Positions 8,375 to 18,408 are shown, counted from the stretch's first letter. The stretch: 64,000 nt of DNA from Clostridia bacterium (GCA_900770945.1 CAAGME010000022.1:1-64000), one strand, 5' to 3'. Made by a program: numbers and translations. The notes: generated by a model from the sequence alone, not told the origin.

Positions 8375-8441
8375 TTGTTTGACTTTTAAAACAATCGAAT
8401 TAAAAATTTTATTTAATTAAATTCACTTTTAAGCCCATTTG

Positions 8442-8470
8442 TTGACAAAACCGTTAAAAAAGTGTATATT
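8442..8470 (+). promoter_or_regulatory. Promoter of the 8556-9624 gene pair
   Basis: Consensus -35 TTGACA (8442-8447), 17-base spacer, -10 TATATT (8465-8470). It is divergent from the mgsA promoter. Confidence 0.75.
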
Positions 8471-8555
8471 TTAAGAAAAGAAGGCACGTATTACAACGCT
8501 TTTTTTGTAAAAGTCGATGAAAAACGATAAAATTTGACGACAAAGAGGTTTTGTT

Positions 8556-9041
8556 TTGAAGCTTATATACGGCGAATCGGACGTGAAAAAACTTAAAATT
8601 CGTCGAATAATCGACTTATCGGCGGGCTTAACCGTAAGCGTCGCGTTTTTTATCGTCGGGGCTTTTTGCGCCGTCAGGCGGTGGGAAATCGGCAGATCTT
8701 CCGCATACGTTCTTTCTGCCCTTTCGGGCGGCGTTGCTCTTTCGCTTCTTGTCGGAACGATAATTTTTTATCTTCACCATACAAAACTTTTGTCTTTCGT
8801 AACGCAGTCGCTTTTCCCGTCCAAAAAAATAAGCGGAACGGTTACGGACGTTTACAATAAGCCCGTGAATAAGGACGGGCTTATGTTTATTGCCGCGCTT
8901 ATCTCGTGCGACGACGGAATCGACCGCTATCTTTACCTGCCCGAGGGCGCGACCGTCCCCGAAAAAGGAACGAAAAAAATCTATTACGTTATACACAACA
9001 ATTTTGTTTGCGGAACGGAATCGGAGGCGGAAAATGAATAG
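8556..9041 (+). CDS. Two-helix membrane protein of unknown function
   Basis: A 161-residue protein starting at TTG with AGAGG upstream. Two hydrophobic helices (about residues 22-40 and 50-67) form a hairpin in the membrane, followed by a soluble part of about 90 residues containing KISGTVTDVYNKPV and RYLYLPEGATVP, which looks beta-rich. No known family is recognised. The stop overlaps the start of the next gene by 8 bases, so the two are translationally coupled and probably act together. Confidence 0.7.
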   Translation: MKLIYGESDVKKLKIRRIIDLSAGLTVSVAFFIVGAFCAVRRWEIGRSSAYVLSALSGGVALSLLVGTIIFYLHHTKLLSFVTQSLFPSKKISGTVTDVYNKPVNKDGLMFIAALISCDDGIDRYLYLPEGATVPEKGTKKIYYVIHNNFVCGTESEAENE

Positions 9042-9624
9042 AAAACACACGCTTTTAGTTTGCGCGAGATGGGTCGCGCCGATGTTTCTTTTCTCCGTCA
9101 TCGTTTGGGGGCTTATTTACGTTTTTGCGTTCGACAATCGTTCAAGCGAAAAAATCACGGTGTTTATGTACGCCGAATCGACGGAAAACCAACAATTAAA
9201 AAAGAAAATCACCGCGGAAACGAACGTGGATACATATCTTACCGTTTGCAAAAACGAAAAGGACGTATTCCCTAAGCCCATACATGCGTCGTTCTTTTCC
9301 GCCGACCTCGTTATTATCCCCGAAAAATGCCTTATAAACATCGATTGCGCAAATCTGTTTGTACCGATAACGCCGGAGCTATTAAAAACCTATCGGATAG
9401 AAGGCGACTTCAAGCTTTCAAAAAAGAACGGCGAAAACTACGGAATAGTCGTTTATAGTCACGACGACGGCATAAACCTCTTAAAACGCTTTATGGTTTT
9501 CAACGGCGATCCGTTTATAGTGTGCGTAAGCAAACTGACCCCTAATTCCGGCGAATATTCCACCGACGGCGGCAAAATAAAAACCGAAAACGCTTTCAAA
9601 GCTTTAAGGGCTTTGCTCAACTGA
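9034..9624 (+). CDS. Membrane-anchored protein of unknown function
   Basis: A 196-residue protein with a single N-terminal membrane helix (about residues 12-32) and an outside domain of about 160 residues. The ATG at 9034-9036 is preceded by GGAGGCGG. The external part (ITVFMYAEST, ADLVIIPEKC, PFIVCVSKLTPNSGEY) faintly resembles a solute-binding fold, but I cannot assign a family. It overlaps the preceding gene and ends 40 bases before a strong bidirectional terminator, so this is a two-gene operon. Confidence 0.7.
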   Translation: MNRKHTLLVCARWVAPMFLFSVIVWGLIYVFAFDNRSSEKITVFMYAESTENQQLKKKITAETNVDTYLTVCKNEKDVFPKPIHASFFSADLVIIPEKCLINIDCANLFVPITPELLKTYRIEGDFKLSKKNGENYGIVVYSHDDGINLLKRFMVFNGDPFIVCVSKLTPNSGEYSTDGGKIKTENAFKALRALLN

Positions 9625-9663
9625 AAAAGCCGAATAATCAACTTATAGATTAACTTTTCTTAA

Positions 9664-9697
9664 AAAAGGGTTACGCAGAAAAAAGCGTAACCCTTTT
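9664..9697. terminator. Bidirectional terminator
   Basis: A perfect 13-bp stem AAAAGGGTTACGC/GCGTAACCCTTTT with an 8-base loop lies between convergent genes ending at 9624 and 9704. Confidence 0.85.
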
Positions 9698-9703
9698 ATC
9701 GTT

Positions 9704-10291
9704 TTAATAGTCAAAAACGGTATTCAATACTATTTTGGACCAATTCTCAAAGCTGTCGAAAACCTCTTTGATCCTCTCTTCGTCCGCCCATTCACCCACC
9801 ATTTTTTCCTTTTCGAGTATCTCGCACGAAGGAACGGGCAATATTATTTCATAACAAAGCCCCGTATGCACTCTGCCGACCGAAGTCGAGTCGTCGTTGA
9901 TTATTCCGAGGAATTTCATTTCGTAGCCATCGGGAATAAAAACTTCTTCGTGAAGTTCCCTTTTAAGCCCGGAAAGAACGGCATGTTCGCTACCGTCGGT
10001 CGTGTTGACATGTCCGCCTATACCGACGGAACGGCGATCGTGAAGCCGCGCTTCGCTTTGCGCTTTAAGTCTTTTCGTCATAAACACTTTGTCGCCGTAG
10101 CGTATCAGAAGGTACGCAATAATCTGCTTTTTGCTTTCGTCTTCTTCCGCAACGCTTCTCAAAAGATATTCCGCGTGGCTTTCTACAAAATCTATGAACT
10201 TTTTTTCGTCCGTTTTTATCAGCCGTTGAGCATTCTCGCCGAAAGTTTTTTTCAAAAGCCCGGCGGGAACCGTCATTACGTATTCTGCCAT
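9704..10291 (-). CDS. NUDIX family hydrolase
   Basis: A 195-residue cytoplasmic protein. The Nudix box is visible from GIGGHVN to LKRELHEEV (about residues 91-115), including the REL.EE core that binds Mg2+. The flanking regions (YLLIRYGDKVFMTKR, FLGIINDDS) fit the beta/alpha Nudix fold. These enzymes cleave a nucleoside diphosphate linked to another group; the substrate cannot be told from sequence. The ATG is preceded by GAGGTG. A promoter (TTGCAA, 18-base spacer, TATACT at 10332-10337) lies about 40 bases upstream. It is a single gene, convergent with the 8556-9624 pair. Confidence 0.88.
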   Translation of the reverse strand: MAEYVMTVPAGLLKKTFGENAQRLIKTDEKKFIDFVESHAEYLLRSVAEEDESKKQIIAYLLIRYGDKVFMTKRLKAQSEARLHDRRSVGIGGHVNTTDGSEHAVLSGLKRELHEEVFIPDGYEMKFLGIINDDSTSVGRVHTGLCYEIILPVPSCEILEKEKMVGEWADEERIKEVFDSFENWSKIVLNTVFDY

Positions 10292-10331
10292 AAATTCACC
10301 TCGTTACAAAGCATAATTTTCGTTCACTATA

Positions 10332-10361
10332 AGTATATCATAAAAAATTTTGTTTTTGCAA
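10332..10361 (-). promoter_or_regulatory. Promoter of the NUDIX gene
   Basis: Minus strand: -35 TTGCAA (10356-10361), 18-base spacer, -10 TATACT (10332-10337). Confidence 0.55.
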
Positions 10362-10381
10362 ATATTTTTGCTTCGTTTTGC

Positions 10382-10409
10382 TTTACAATAACGAAAAACG
10401 TGGTATAAT
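10382..10409 (+). promoter_or_regulatory. Promoter of copA
   Basis: Plus strand: -35 TTTACA (10382-10387), 16-base spacer, -10 TATAAT (10404-10409), 62 bases before the copA start. No clear CopY- or CsoR-type operator was seen. Confidence 0.6.
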
Positions 10410-10471
10410 AACAATTGAAATGTGATAGATAATTCATATTACGTCTTATCGGCGCGATACGAGGAGTAAAA

Positions 10472-13051
10472 ATGCCAATAAAAGAAAAATTCAAGGTCGG
10501 CGGAATGAGTTGCGCGGCGTGCAGCGCGCGCGTAGAAAAAGCCGTAAGCAAAGTAAGCGGCGTAAAAAGCGTCGCCGTCAATCTTATTTTAGGAGAAATG
10601 CAGGTGGAATACGACGAGCCTGCAAGCGAAAAATCCATAATCGCGGCGGTCGTCGGCGCGGGCTACACGGCAAAAAAAGCGGTTGACGAAAAAAGAACTT
10701 CCCGCTTTTTGCCCGAAACAAAAAAACTTTTAACGCGGCTTATTGCAAGTCTTGCCCTCTTATTACCTCTCATGTACGTTTCGATGGGCAGTATGCTCGG
10801 CGCGCCGCTTCCGCCGTTTTTGTCTCCCGATAAACACTTGCTTGCCTTTGCCCTCTATCAAGCAATTTTAACGCTTGCTATACTCATAATCAACAAAAAG
10901 TTCTTTATAAGCGGCGTAAAAAGCTTAATATCCCTTTCGCCGAACATGGACGCTCTCGTAACTATCGGCGCGGGCGCAAGCTTTATTTACAGCGTAGTCA
11001 CCACCGTGCGCATAGGCGTAACGCCGCCCGCAGAAATGACGGAACATTCGATGCACTTAATGCACTTAATGCACGAACTTTATTTCGAAGGCGCGGCGAT
11101 GATTGTAACGCTCATAACCCTCGGCAAATTCTTAGAAAGTCTTTCAAAAGGCAGAACGACGGACGCAATAGACGCGCTCCTCTCGCTTATGCCCGAAACG
11201 GCGGTGATTTTAAAAGACGGCGTTGAAGTAACCGTGCCGATTGACGAGGTGCGCGAGGGCGATATTTTCGTGGTTAAAACGGGGGACGCAATCCCCGTGG
11301 ACGGAGTTATAATAAGCGGCGGCGCGGCGATAAACCAAGCTAATTTAACGGGTGAAAGTATCCCCTCGGACAAGACCGTCGGCGATGAAATTTATTCTTC
11401 AACTGTAAATATGAACGGCTATATCACGGCAAAAGCCACAAGAGTCGGCAACGATTCGACCATAAACAGAATTGTAGAAACGGTTAAAAACGTTTCGCTC
11501 ACCAAAGCCCCGATTGCAAAAATCGCCGACAAGGTATCGGGCGTGTTCGTTCCCGCGGTAATGGGCGTCGCCCTCTTAACCTTTTTGGTCTGGCTCATAA
11601 TCGGTCAGGGCGTTTCCGCCGCCCTTACAAAAGCGGTCGCGGTACTCGTTATATCGTGTCCTTGTGCGCTCGGCTTAGCCACGCCAGTTGCGATAATGGT
11701 CGGTGGCGGCGTAGGCGCAAAACACGGCGTACTCTTTAAAACGGCGACTTCGCTCGAAGTTTTAGGTAAATGCAAAAACGTCGTTTTAGATAAAACCGGA
11801 ACCATAACTTACGGCAAGCCCGCCGTGACGGACGTTATCCCCGCTTTCTCGAATAAAGAACTTTTGCAAAAAATCGCCGTGGCGATAGAATCTCTTTCAA
11901 AACACCCGCTTGCGAAAGCCGTTGCCGAAAGCTTGCCCGAAAGCGATATTGTTCTGAGTGATTTCACAGAGCTTACCGGCTCGGGGCTGAAAGCAAAGTG
12001 GGGCGATAAGTCGATTATCGCGGGAAACGCAAAACTTATGGCAAGCGAAAACGTGGATATAAAAGAGCATGAAAGCGTTGCGGAAAAACTTGCCGGCGAA
12101 GGTAAAACGCCGCTTTATTTTGCCTTGGACGGCACGCTTGCCGGCATAATCGCAGTAGCCGACAAGCCCAAAAAGGAAGCGAAAGAAGTTATCGCAAAAC
12201 TTGCTTCTTACGGCATAAACGTTTACATGCTCACGGGCGACAACCGCGCCACGGCTCTTGCGATAGCCTCTCTCGTCGGCATAAGAAAAGAGAACGTCAT
12301 ATCGGACGTTCTGCCCGAGGACAAACAAAACGCGGTCGCAAAAATCAAAGAAAAAGCCTTAACGGCAATGGTCGGGGACGGCGTAAACGACGCGCCCGCG
12401 CTCTCGGCGGCGGACGTAGGCGTTGCGGTTTCCTCGGGGTCGTTCGTTGCCGTAGACGCGGCGGAAGTAGTCGTCATGAACGATTTGTCTTCGCTCCTTT
12501 TTGCATTCAAACTCTCTAAGCGCACGATACTTAACGTCAAAGAAAATTTGTTCTGGGCGTTCATATATAATATAATCGGAATTCCGATAGCCGCGGGCGC
12601 GTTCGCCGCGATAGGCTGGTCATTAAGCCCGATGTTTGCGGCGGCGGCAATGAGCTTGTCGAGCGTGTTCGTCGTTTCAAACGCGTTAAGGCTCAACCTC
12701 GTAAAACCCGACGTACTCGCCTCTTCTCATAAACAAGAAACAGCGGTTTGCGGCTCTTGCAATGATTCTTGCGACGGCTTAGGCAAGACCTGTAAAATAC
12801 AAGAAACAAAAAATTCGGCTGCAAAAATACAGCCGACGGAGGATATTATGAAAGAAATTTTAAACGTAAAAGGCATGATGTGCGGTCACTGCGAAGCGAC
12901 CGTCGAAAAAAAAGTTAAAGCCGTCGCGGGCGTTACGGCGGTAAAAGCCGACCATACGAGCGGCAAAGTAACCGTGGAGTTTACTTCGCCCGCAACGATA
13001 ACGGAAGTAAAGGAAGCTATAAAAGCCGCCGATTACGAAGTTATAGACTGA
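10472..13051 (+). CDS. copA: Copper-exporting P1B-type ATPase with C-terminal CopZ-like domain
   Basis: An 859-residue membrane pump that uses ATP to export Cu(I). In order: N-terminal heavy-metal domain with GGMSCAACSARVEK (CxxC near 14-17), paired membrane helices, the TGES actuator loop, the metal-binding SCPCALGLATP helix near 395, phosphorylation site DKTGT near 440, SKHPLAKAV near 475, GDGVNDAP in the P-domain, and final membrane helices. After residue 750 comes a Cys-rich linker (CGSCNDSC) and a second heavy-metal domain (GMMCGHCEATVEKK). That last domain begins with its own GGAGG and ATG at 12848 (see the separate entry). GAGGAG precedes the ATG at 10472. A run of His/Met (MHLMHLMHE) lies in a loop near residue 195. 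Copper specificity is inferred from CPC and domain type. Confidence 0.95.
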   Translation: MPIKEKFKVGGMSCAACSARVEKAVSKVSGVKSVAVNLILGEMQVEYDEPASEKSIIAAVVGAGYTAKKAVDEKRTSRFLPETKKLLTRLIASLALLLPLMYVSMGSMLGAPLPPFLSPDKHLLAFALYQAILTLAILIINKKFFISGVKSLISLSPNMDALVTIGAGASFIYSVVTTVRIGVTPPAEMTEHSMHLMHLMHELYFEGAAMIVTLITLGKFLESLSKGRTTDAIDALLSLMPETAVILKDGVEVTVPIDEVREGDIFVVKTGDAIPVDGVIISGGAAINQANLTGESIPSDKTVGDEIYSSTVNMNGYITAKATRVGNDSTINRIVETVKNVSLTKAPIAKIADKVSGVFVPAVMGVALLTFLVWLIIGQGVSAALTKAVAVLVISCPCALGLATPVAIMVGGGVGAKHGVLFKTATSLEVLGKCKNVVLDKTGTITYGKPAVTDVIPAFSNKELLQKIAVAIESLSKHPLAKAVAESLPESDIVLSDFTELTGSGLKAKWGDKSIIAGNAKLMASENVDIKEHESVAEKLAGEGKTPLYFALDGTLAGIIAVADKPKKEAKEVIAKLASYGINVYMLTGDNRATALAIASLVGIRKENVISDVLPEDKQNAVAKIKEKALTAMVGDGVNDAPALSAADVGVAVSSGSFVAVDAAEVVVMNDLSSLLFAFKLSKRTILNVKENLFWAFIYNIIGIPIAAGAFAAIGWSLSPMFAAAAMSLSSVFVVSNALRLNLVKPDVLASSHKQETAVCGSCNDSCDGLGKTCKIQETKNSAAKIQPTEDIMKEILNVKGMMCGHCEATVEKKVKAVAGVTAVKADHTSGKVTVEFTSPATITEVKEAIKAADYEVID
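12848..13051 (+). CDS. Possible internally initiated CopZ-like copper chaperone
   Basis: An ATG in frame within copA is preceded, five bases upstream, by GGAGG. Translation from it would give a free 67-residue heavy-metal domain that starts with MKEILNVKGMMCGHCEATVE, the usual beginning of a stand-alone CopZ. The fused C-terminal domain is therefore likely to be made both as part of CopA and as a separate chaperone. This mirrors, by another mechanism, the E. coli copA gene, which also yields a short chaperone. A fused-only product is the alternative. Confidence 0.5.
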   Translation: MKEILNVKGMMCGHCEATVEKKVKAVAGVTAVKADHTSGKVTVEFTSPATITEVKEAIKAADYEVID

Positions 13052-13086
13052 CTTAACCCGTCCTTTAACCGCTCCGAAAACCACAG

Positions 13087-13129
13087 AAAAACACGCCCGT
13101 TCGATAAAAATTCGGCAAGGCGTGTTTTT
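13087..13129. terminator. Bidirectional terminator after copA
   Basis: Stem AAAAACACGCC/GGCGTGTTTTT with T-runs on both strands lies between the convergent genes ending at 13051 and 13161. Confidence 0.8.
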
Positions 13130-13160
13130 TAATCAATGATTTTTTTTACGCAAGACGGCT

Positions 13161-14216
13161 TTATGCGCCGACTTTATAGCTGTATTGCGCCACTATCGAA
13201 AAATGGTCGGAATAATAATCTTCGGGAACGCCTTTTCTGCCTTCAACCTTCAATATTCTGAACGAAGCAACTTCAAAATCGCCTTTCGTAGAGAAGATAT
13301 AGTCGATAGGCACCGTTTTAGTCACGTCGCCGTCGCCCGCAAGTTCGCCCGGTCCGTAACCGTACGCGTGGAAGGTGTTGCCGTTCATCGTAGATTTTGC
13401 TACGACGCGGGAATCGTCCATTTTTGCGGTAATGAGGTTATAGGTGTCCGTTTCTTCGTTGGAAGCATAGTTCAAATCGCCCGAAAAGAATGCGGGAATA
13501 CCTTTCGCCTGTATTCTTGAAACAATGAGTTCCGCGCTCTTATACCTTAACGCCGCGTCCTCGTAACTGAAATGCGTATTAAAGTAAGCAAACTGCTTGT
13601 CGGATTTTTTGTCCTTAACAACGACGTAAGTGCATACTCTCGGGAAAAGGGCTTTGCTGCTCCAGGAAGTCGCAACCGAGCCTTCCGTTTCGGGCGTGTC
13701 GGACAGCCAGAAAGTACCTTCTTCCACAAGCGTAAACCTATCGACGTTGTAGTAAACGGACGAAGCCTCTTTGAATCCGTAATAGGCGTGGCTCGGATCG
13801 GTCGCGCGGAATTTTCCTACGCGGGCATATCCCTCCGGTTGCAAAACTTTTTCGAGATAGCTTCTCCATTCGGGGGTTTCCTCCTGAACGCCGAGGAGGT
13901 CGGGAAGTTCGCCTACGATTTTTTCGTAAACCTTTTTGTTCATCGCTGCGTTTGAGCCGTTGCCCTGGTCGAGGTTAAAAGACATAACTTTCAGGTTGTA
14001 CGTCTTTTCGACGGGCGTATGCCCTTGGCACTTATTTTTGCAAACTTCGTTTTTGCACTCGATGTCCGTGCATTTGCCGCAAGTTTCGCAAACGTGCTTG
14101 CATACATGCAACTCTCCGCTTTGCGAGCCGTCGTTCGTTTCTACGCAGGCGCACAGCAAGCAAACCGAAAGAATCATGCCGATAGCTAAAATTATAAATT
14201 TTTTGAAATTTTTCAT
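13161..14216 (-). CDS. Endonuclease/exonuclease/phosphatase-family lipoprotein with Cys-rich module
   Basis: A 351-residue exported protein; the N-terminal hydrophobic stretch ends in LLCAC, a plausible lipobox. Residues about 38-65 form a cysteine-rich module (C-x3-C-x2-C-x2-C-x4-C-x4-C-x3-C-x-G-H), also present four times in the protein at 18409-21258. The rest is an EEP-fold hydrolase: KVMSFNLDQGN, LLGVQEE (metal-binding Glu), FNTHFSYED, FFSGDLNYA, PIDYIF and SDHFSIVAQY carry the expected active-site residues. EEP proteins cleave phosphodiesters (DNA, lipids, inositol phosphates); an extracellular nuclease or phosphodiesterase is likely. AAGGTG precedes ATG. It is downstream of the GH3 fusion gene across a hairpin terminator. 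Confidence 0.85.
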   Translation of the reverse strand: MKNFKKFIILAIGMILSVCLLCACVETNDGSQSGELHVCKHVCETCGKCTDIECKNEVCKNKCQGHTPVEKTYNLKVMSFNLDQGNGSNAAMNKKVYEKIVGELPDLLGVQEETPEWRSYLEKVLQPEGYARVGKFRATDPSHAYYGFKEASSVYYNVDRFTLVEEGTFWLSDTPETEGSVATSWSSKALFPRVCTYVVVKDKKSDKQFAYFNTHFSYEDAALRYKSAELIVSRIQAKGIPAFFSGDLNYASNEETDTYNLITAKMDDSRVVAKSTMNGNTFHAYGYGPGELAGDGDVTKTVPIDYIFSTKGDFEVASFRILKVEGRKGVPEDYYSDHFSIVAQYSYKVGA

Positions 14217-14241
14217 TATTTTACACCTTTATCTTTTTTTG

Positions 14242-14276
14242 GGGAAGCGGCAACAAGCGTTGCCGCTTCTTTTTTT
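14242..14276 (-). terminator. Terminator of the 14275-18314 gene
   Basis: Stem GAAGCGGCAAC/GTTGCCGCTTC with a 4-base loop and a T-rich flank directly follows the stop codon. Read-through into the EEP gene remains possible. Confidence 0.7.
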
Positions 14277-17200
14277 ATTTTAACGCTTCGTGATTTGTCT
14301 TAGGCGGATTGTCTATTCCGACAGCCTTATAGTCGTCCAGATTCCAGACGGCATTGCTGTTCGCCGCCGCATACAAAATGCGCTTGCAAGCAACCCTTAA
14401 CAGATAATGAACGTCGTCAGGCGTTTCGTTGTAAGCCGATTTAGCCGAGTAAGCCGAGTTCTTGCCGAGCCACAAGTCGTTACCGGCCCTTATTCCCGCA
14501 TTTACGGGCATCGTTCCGGGATTGGTCCAGTCCGTGACGGCAACGCCCTCAAAGCCCCATTCGTCACGCAAAACCTCGGTCATAAGCGCGTGCGAGCCAC
14601 CCGCCCAGGTTGTACCTACAAAGTTGAAGCTCGACATTATTCCTATCGTGCCGCCCTCTTTTACGACTATCTCGAAAGCCCTGAGATAAATCTCACGCAT
14701 GGATTGCTCGTTAGCCCATACCTGAACGGTTCTTCTGTTGGTTTCCTGATCGTTTAAAGCAAAGTGCTTGATGTAGGTATAAACGCCGAATTTTGCCGCG
14801 CCCTTAACGGTTGCCGCGCCCATAAGCCCGGAAATCAACGGGTCTTCGCTGTAATATTCGAAGTTTCTTCCACCGGGGGCAGCGCGATGAATGTTAAGAC
14901 CGGGCGCATACCAACCGGACATACCCATTGACGCGCCTTCCTTGCCGAGACTGTACCCGAGCAGATATCCCATATCCGGATTCCAGGTAGAAGCTACAAC
15001 AACTTCGCTCGGATAACCTACGCCGTAAATAGATACGGAAGCGGGACCGTCGTCGTCGCCCATTTCGGGCTTGCCGACGCTTTTAATTTCAACGGTGCCC
15101 ATAAATCTGCTGTCTACGAGAGTACACATATCGTCTACGCTCATCTGGTCGATCAAATCGTCATAGGTATACTTTTTACCGTCCTTTTCGATAGAACCGT
15201 TTATGCCAACGCCTTTAAAATCCGCAAGCTTAAGCCCGTTTTTAACGCCTTGATTATAATCGCGCGTGTTAGCATCGCTTATCTGATTGTCTTTCGAATA
15301 AGATTTTACCGCGCTTGAATTTTTGACGGAGTTTGAAGCGACCCTGTTAACGTTGCTTGCCGACGGATACGTTCCTTGCCAATCGGAACGGGACAAATAA
15401 ACTACCTTATCGTCGTTGGGTCCGTATTCCACGTCGGCAAATCTCGTTTCGACGGTGTTTCCCGTCACCGAATCTTTTTGTATCGCCTTTTGCGCCGTAA
15501 GAGTATATGTATGTTCGTTCACGAACGCGTCGGACGTGTTTTCGTCTTTTGCGATATCCCAAACGTTGTCGCGGAGAGAAATTTTATATTCGCCCGCTTC
15601 CAACAGATATGCGCCCTTGCCGCCGTCGTAATCGCCGTACCAGCTCGCCATATCGCTGAACGCAAATTCAACCCTTGCATAGAAAGTGTCGCCCGGCTTT
15701 ATAACGTCGGTTTTTTGGAATCCGGCAAGCTCATAATACGGCTTTTCGACCAAACCGGTATACGGGGCGTTGAAATAAAGCTCGACAACTTCCTTTCCTG
15801 CTACGTCGCCCGTGTTTGTAACGGCAACCTGAACAGAAACTTTGTCTTCTTCCGGGTTTATAACGCATTCCGTAATGTGCTTTTCGAAAGCGGTGTAAGA
15901 TAACCCGTAGCCGAAAGACCATTGAACGTGTTCGTCGTACTTATACGTCGGGTCGGTGAGCGCTCTCGTTACGTAATATCTGTATCCTAAGTATATGCCT
16001 TCGTAGTACACCTGGAAAGGCGTGCTTTTGTTTGAATAATTCCTCGCGCCTTCGTGTCCGAACATAACGCTTGCGGGGTTATCGTCTCCGTTATAACACC
16101 AGGTATCCACAAGCTTTCCGGACGGATTGATTCTTCCGGAAATAACTCCCGCAACGGCTTTGTTACCCGTCAAGCCCGGGTGACCTACCCAGAGAATCGC
16201 GTCGATGCCCTCGTCGTTTAAAAGTCCGAGTTCCATAGTGTTAGAAGAGTTGATAAGAACGATTACCCGTTTGAAGTTTTCTTTCAGGAAGTTTATCATG
16301 GCGACTTCTCTACTCGTCAACTGCGTATCGGTCTTTTTCAAATCGCCGTCTTCCGAGCCTGCGCGCGCCACGGCGTACACGGCTATATCGGAATATTCTT
16401 TTGCTTCTTCGAGCAAGGTTTTGCCGTCAAGCCCGTTGTATGTCTTTTGATACGCTGCAACTTCCGGTTCGTTATCGTACGGGAATCTCGTTTGTTCGAT
16501 GAGTATGTTCCCCTTATCGTCAAGCGTGTTTGCCCCGAAAACGTTGTTCTGGCACTGAATGGTGTAGCTCGTTTCGGTAATCTTATACGTTCCGCTTTGA
16601 TAGTAGTTTGCAACTAAGTTATAGATATTTCTGTTGTATTCGAATCCTTCCGCTTCGAGCGCGTCCTCTAAGCGCGTGTGATAAAGCTCGTTGCCGTAAG
16701 ACGTCGCATTGGTTACGAATACGCCAGAGCCGCCGCCGCCGTAAAGCATACCGAACGCCGTGGAGCCGAAAATGTTGATTTTTTTGTCCTTGTCCGACTT
16801 GGAATCGAGCGGCAAAACCTTTTTGCCGTCCTCTTCGTCGTTCTTTAGAAGGACAATGCCTTCCGATTCTATTTCCACAACGTTTTCCTTTGCCGCGCCG
16901 ATAGCGAGTTTTGCCGCTTCGCTGTCGGGTTTTAAGGTATTCGTCGGGAACAACGCTTCCTTAATGTACGGCATTGTCGTCTTTAAAACGGGCGTCGCGA
17001 TCATCGAAATCACAAGAACGACCGAAACGATTATGATAGAAAGCTTTCTGCCGAGATTGTTCCAGCCGACCATTCTTTTTACGGGCGCGGATTTTTCTTT
17101 CAGCTCTTGCTTACGCGCTTTTCTATCCATTTTCTTAATGCTTTCGGAGTTTTCGTCAACGTACTTTTTCTCGTCGTCCGTCATTTTGAATCTGCCGAAA

Positions 17201-18314
17201 ACCCAAACGTACAAAAAGTATGCAATGCCGGCTACTCCCGCCACGATTAAGAAAGGAATCCATATAATGTTCCAGGCAAAAACTTTCAGCGGCCAACCGC
17301 TCACGGGTTCCCAATTGCCTATCGCTTCGAAAAACCCTTTTTTCTTTCCGTCGTTGCCGCCGTTTGCGCCGCCGCCTTGACTTTGTCCGCCACCCGTCGT
17401 CGAACTACTTGTTCCGCCGCCCGGATTATCCTCTTCGTTTTCGACGTTGACGGCTCTCGTTGCGGTTTGCTTGTTTCCCGCCTCGTCGGTAGCGGTTATA
17501 ACTATCGTGTATCTTCCCGCTTTTGTCGGCGTAAACTGCCCGGCGGAACCTTTCACTTCTTCCTCGTCCGTTTTCTTGTAATTTAAGTAAACTTTTTCCG
17601 TTATGACAAGCTTATCGTTCGGCGTAACGTTATCGGTCGCGGAATATTCGTATTCGACGGGTTTGCCCACGACGCATTTGTCGGAAGTTATCGTAATCGA
17701 CGAGATAACGGGTTCCGTGCTGTCCTCCGCCAACTTCAAAGTTACCGAATCGGAAACGTTGACGTCGATACAGTCCACGTTGGAAAAATATTCGCTGACC
17801 TTCATCTCCAACACGATTTTAACGTTCCCCGCAGGGAAGTTTACGGGTTTTGATTCATAAGGCTTAAAGTCGTACCACTTCGTCCCGACGAGCGCGGGAA
17901 TACTGTCGTTTACAAGCTCGACTATCTCGTCGTTTGCGGTAAACTTTATCACTTCGGAAAAGTTTGCGGCGGGAGAACAGGGAGCGAAATGCAACGTCAA
18001 CGTTGCGGTCGTTGCCTGACTGAAATTGACAACCCAAACGATTTTATTCCCGGCTTTGCCCCAATTGCCGACGAGCTTTCCGCCGGAAGCAAGTTCCGTT
18101 TCTTCAACGATTTCGCCTGCGCCGCTCGCATCGGTGCTTTCGATAGTCGAATTATAATCGGTGTCCTCCGCTTCAAACCTATACGTGCCGCAAGCGCACC
18201 TGCCCCCGAAAAGGAGTGCGTATGCTCCGCGTTTACTTTTGCGGGTATGATTCCCGCAAAAATCGTCACGGCAAACATTAAACAAAACAATATTATTTTA
18301 AAATTTTTTCTCAT
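14275..18314 (-). CDS. CBM-Ig-membrane-anchored permuted GH3 fusion, frameshifted after the signal peptide
   Basis: The signal peptide (MRKNFKIILFCLMFAVTIFA, ATG 18312-18314 after AGGA) is in one frame; from about 18200 the protein continues in another frame to 14275. The switch is at a run of five G; one extra G would restore an unbroken reading (THSFSG, then GRCACGTYRFEAE), by analogy with the neighbour at 18409. Order: signal peptide, CBM35-like domain (RFEAEDTDYN; about 45-195), Ig-like domain (about 200-285), Gly/Ser linker, membrane helix near 340-365, cytoplasmic stretch, second membrane helix near 430-450, then a permuted GH3: C-terminal domain, Fn3-like domain after FGYGLSYTAF, and N-terminal barrel with YIKHFALNDQE and nucleophile Asp in AVTDW near 1261. 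A surface glycosidase tethered beside its own binding domain is inferred. If the frameshift is real the gene is off. Confidence 0.8.
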
Positions 18315-18355
18315 ATTTTTCCTCATTATATATAATCGGATTTCACGTTTTTTTC

Positions 18356-18391
18356 AAAAAAGGCAACGGTAACCTAAGCCGTTGCCTTTTC
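18356..18391 (-). terminator. Hairpin between two surface-protein genes
   Basis: Stem AAAAAGGCAACGG/CCGTTGCCTTTT follows the stop of the 18409-21258 gene. Confidence 0.7.
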
Positions 18392-18408
18392 GCCTTATTT
18401 ACGCGCCG

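Noticed and set aside
10388..10471. CopY/CsoR operator before copA
   Set aside because: No TACA-x2-TGTA or GC-rich inverted repeat was found in the promoter region.
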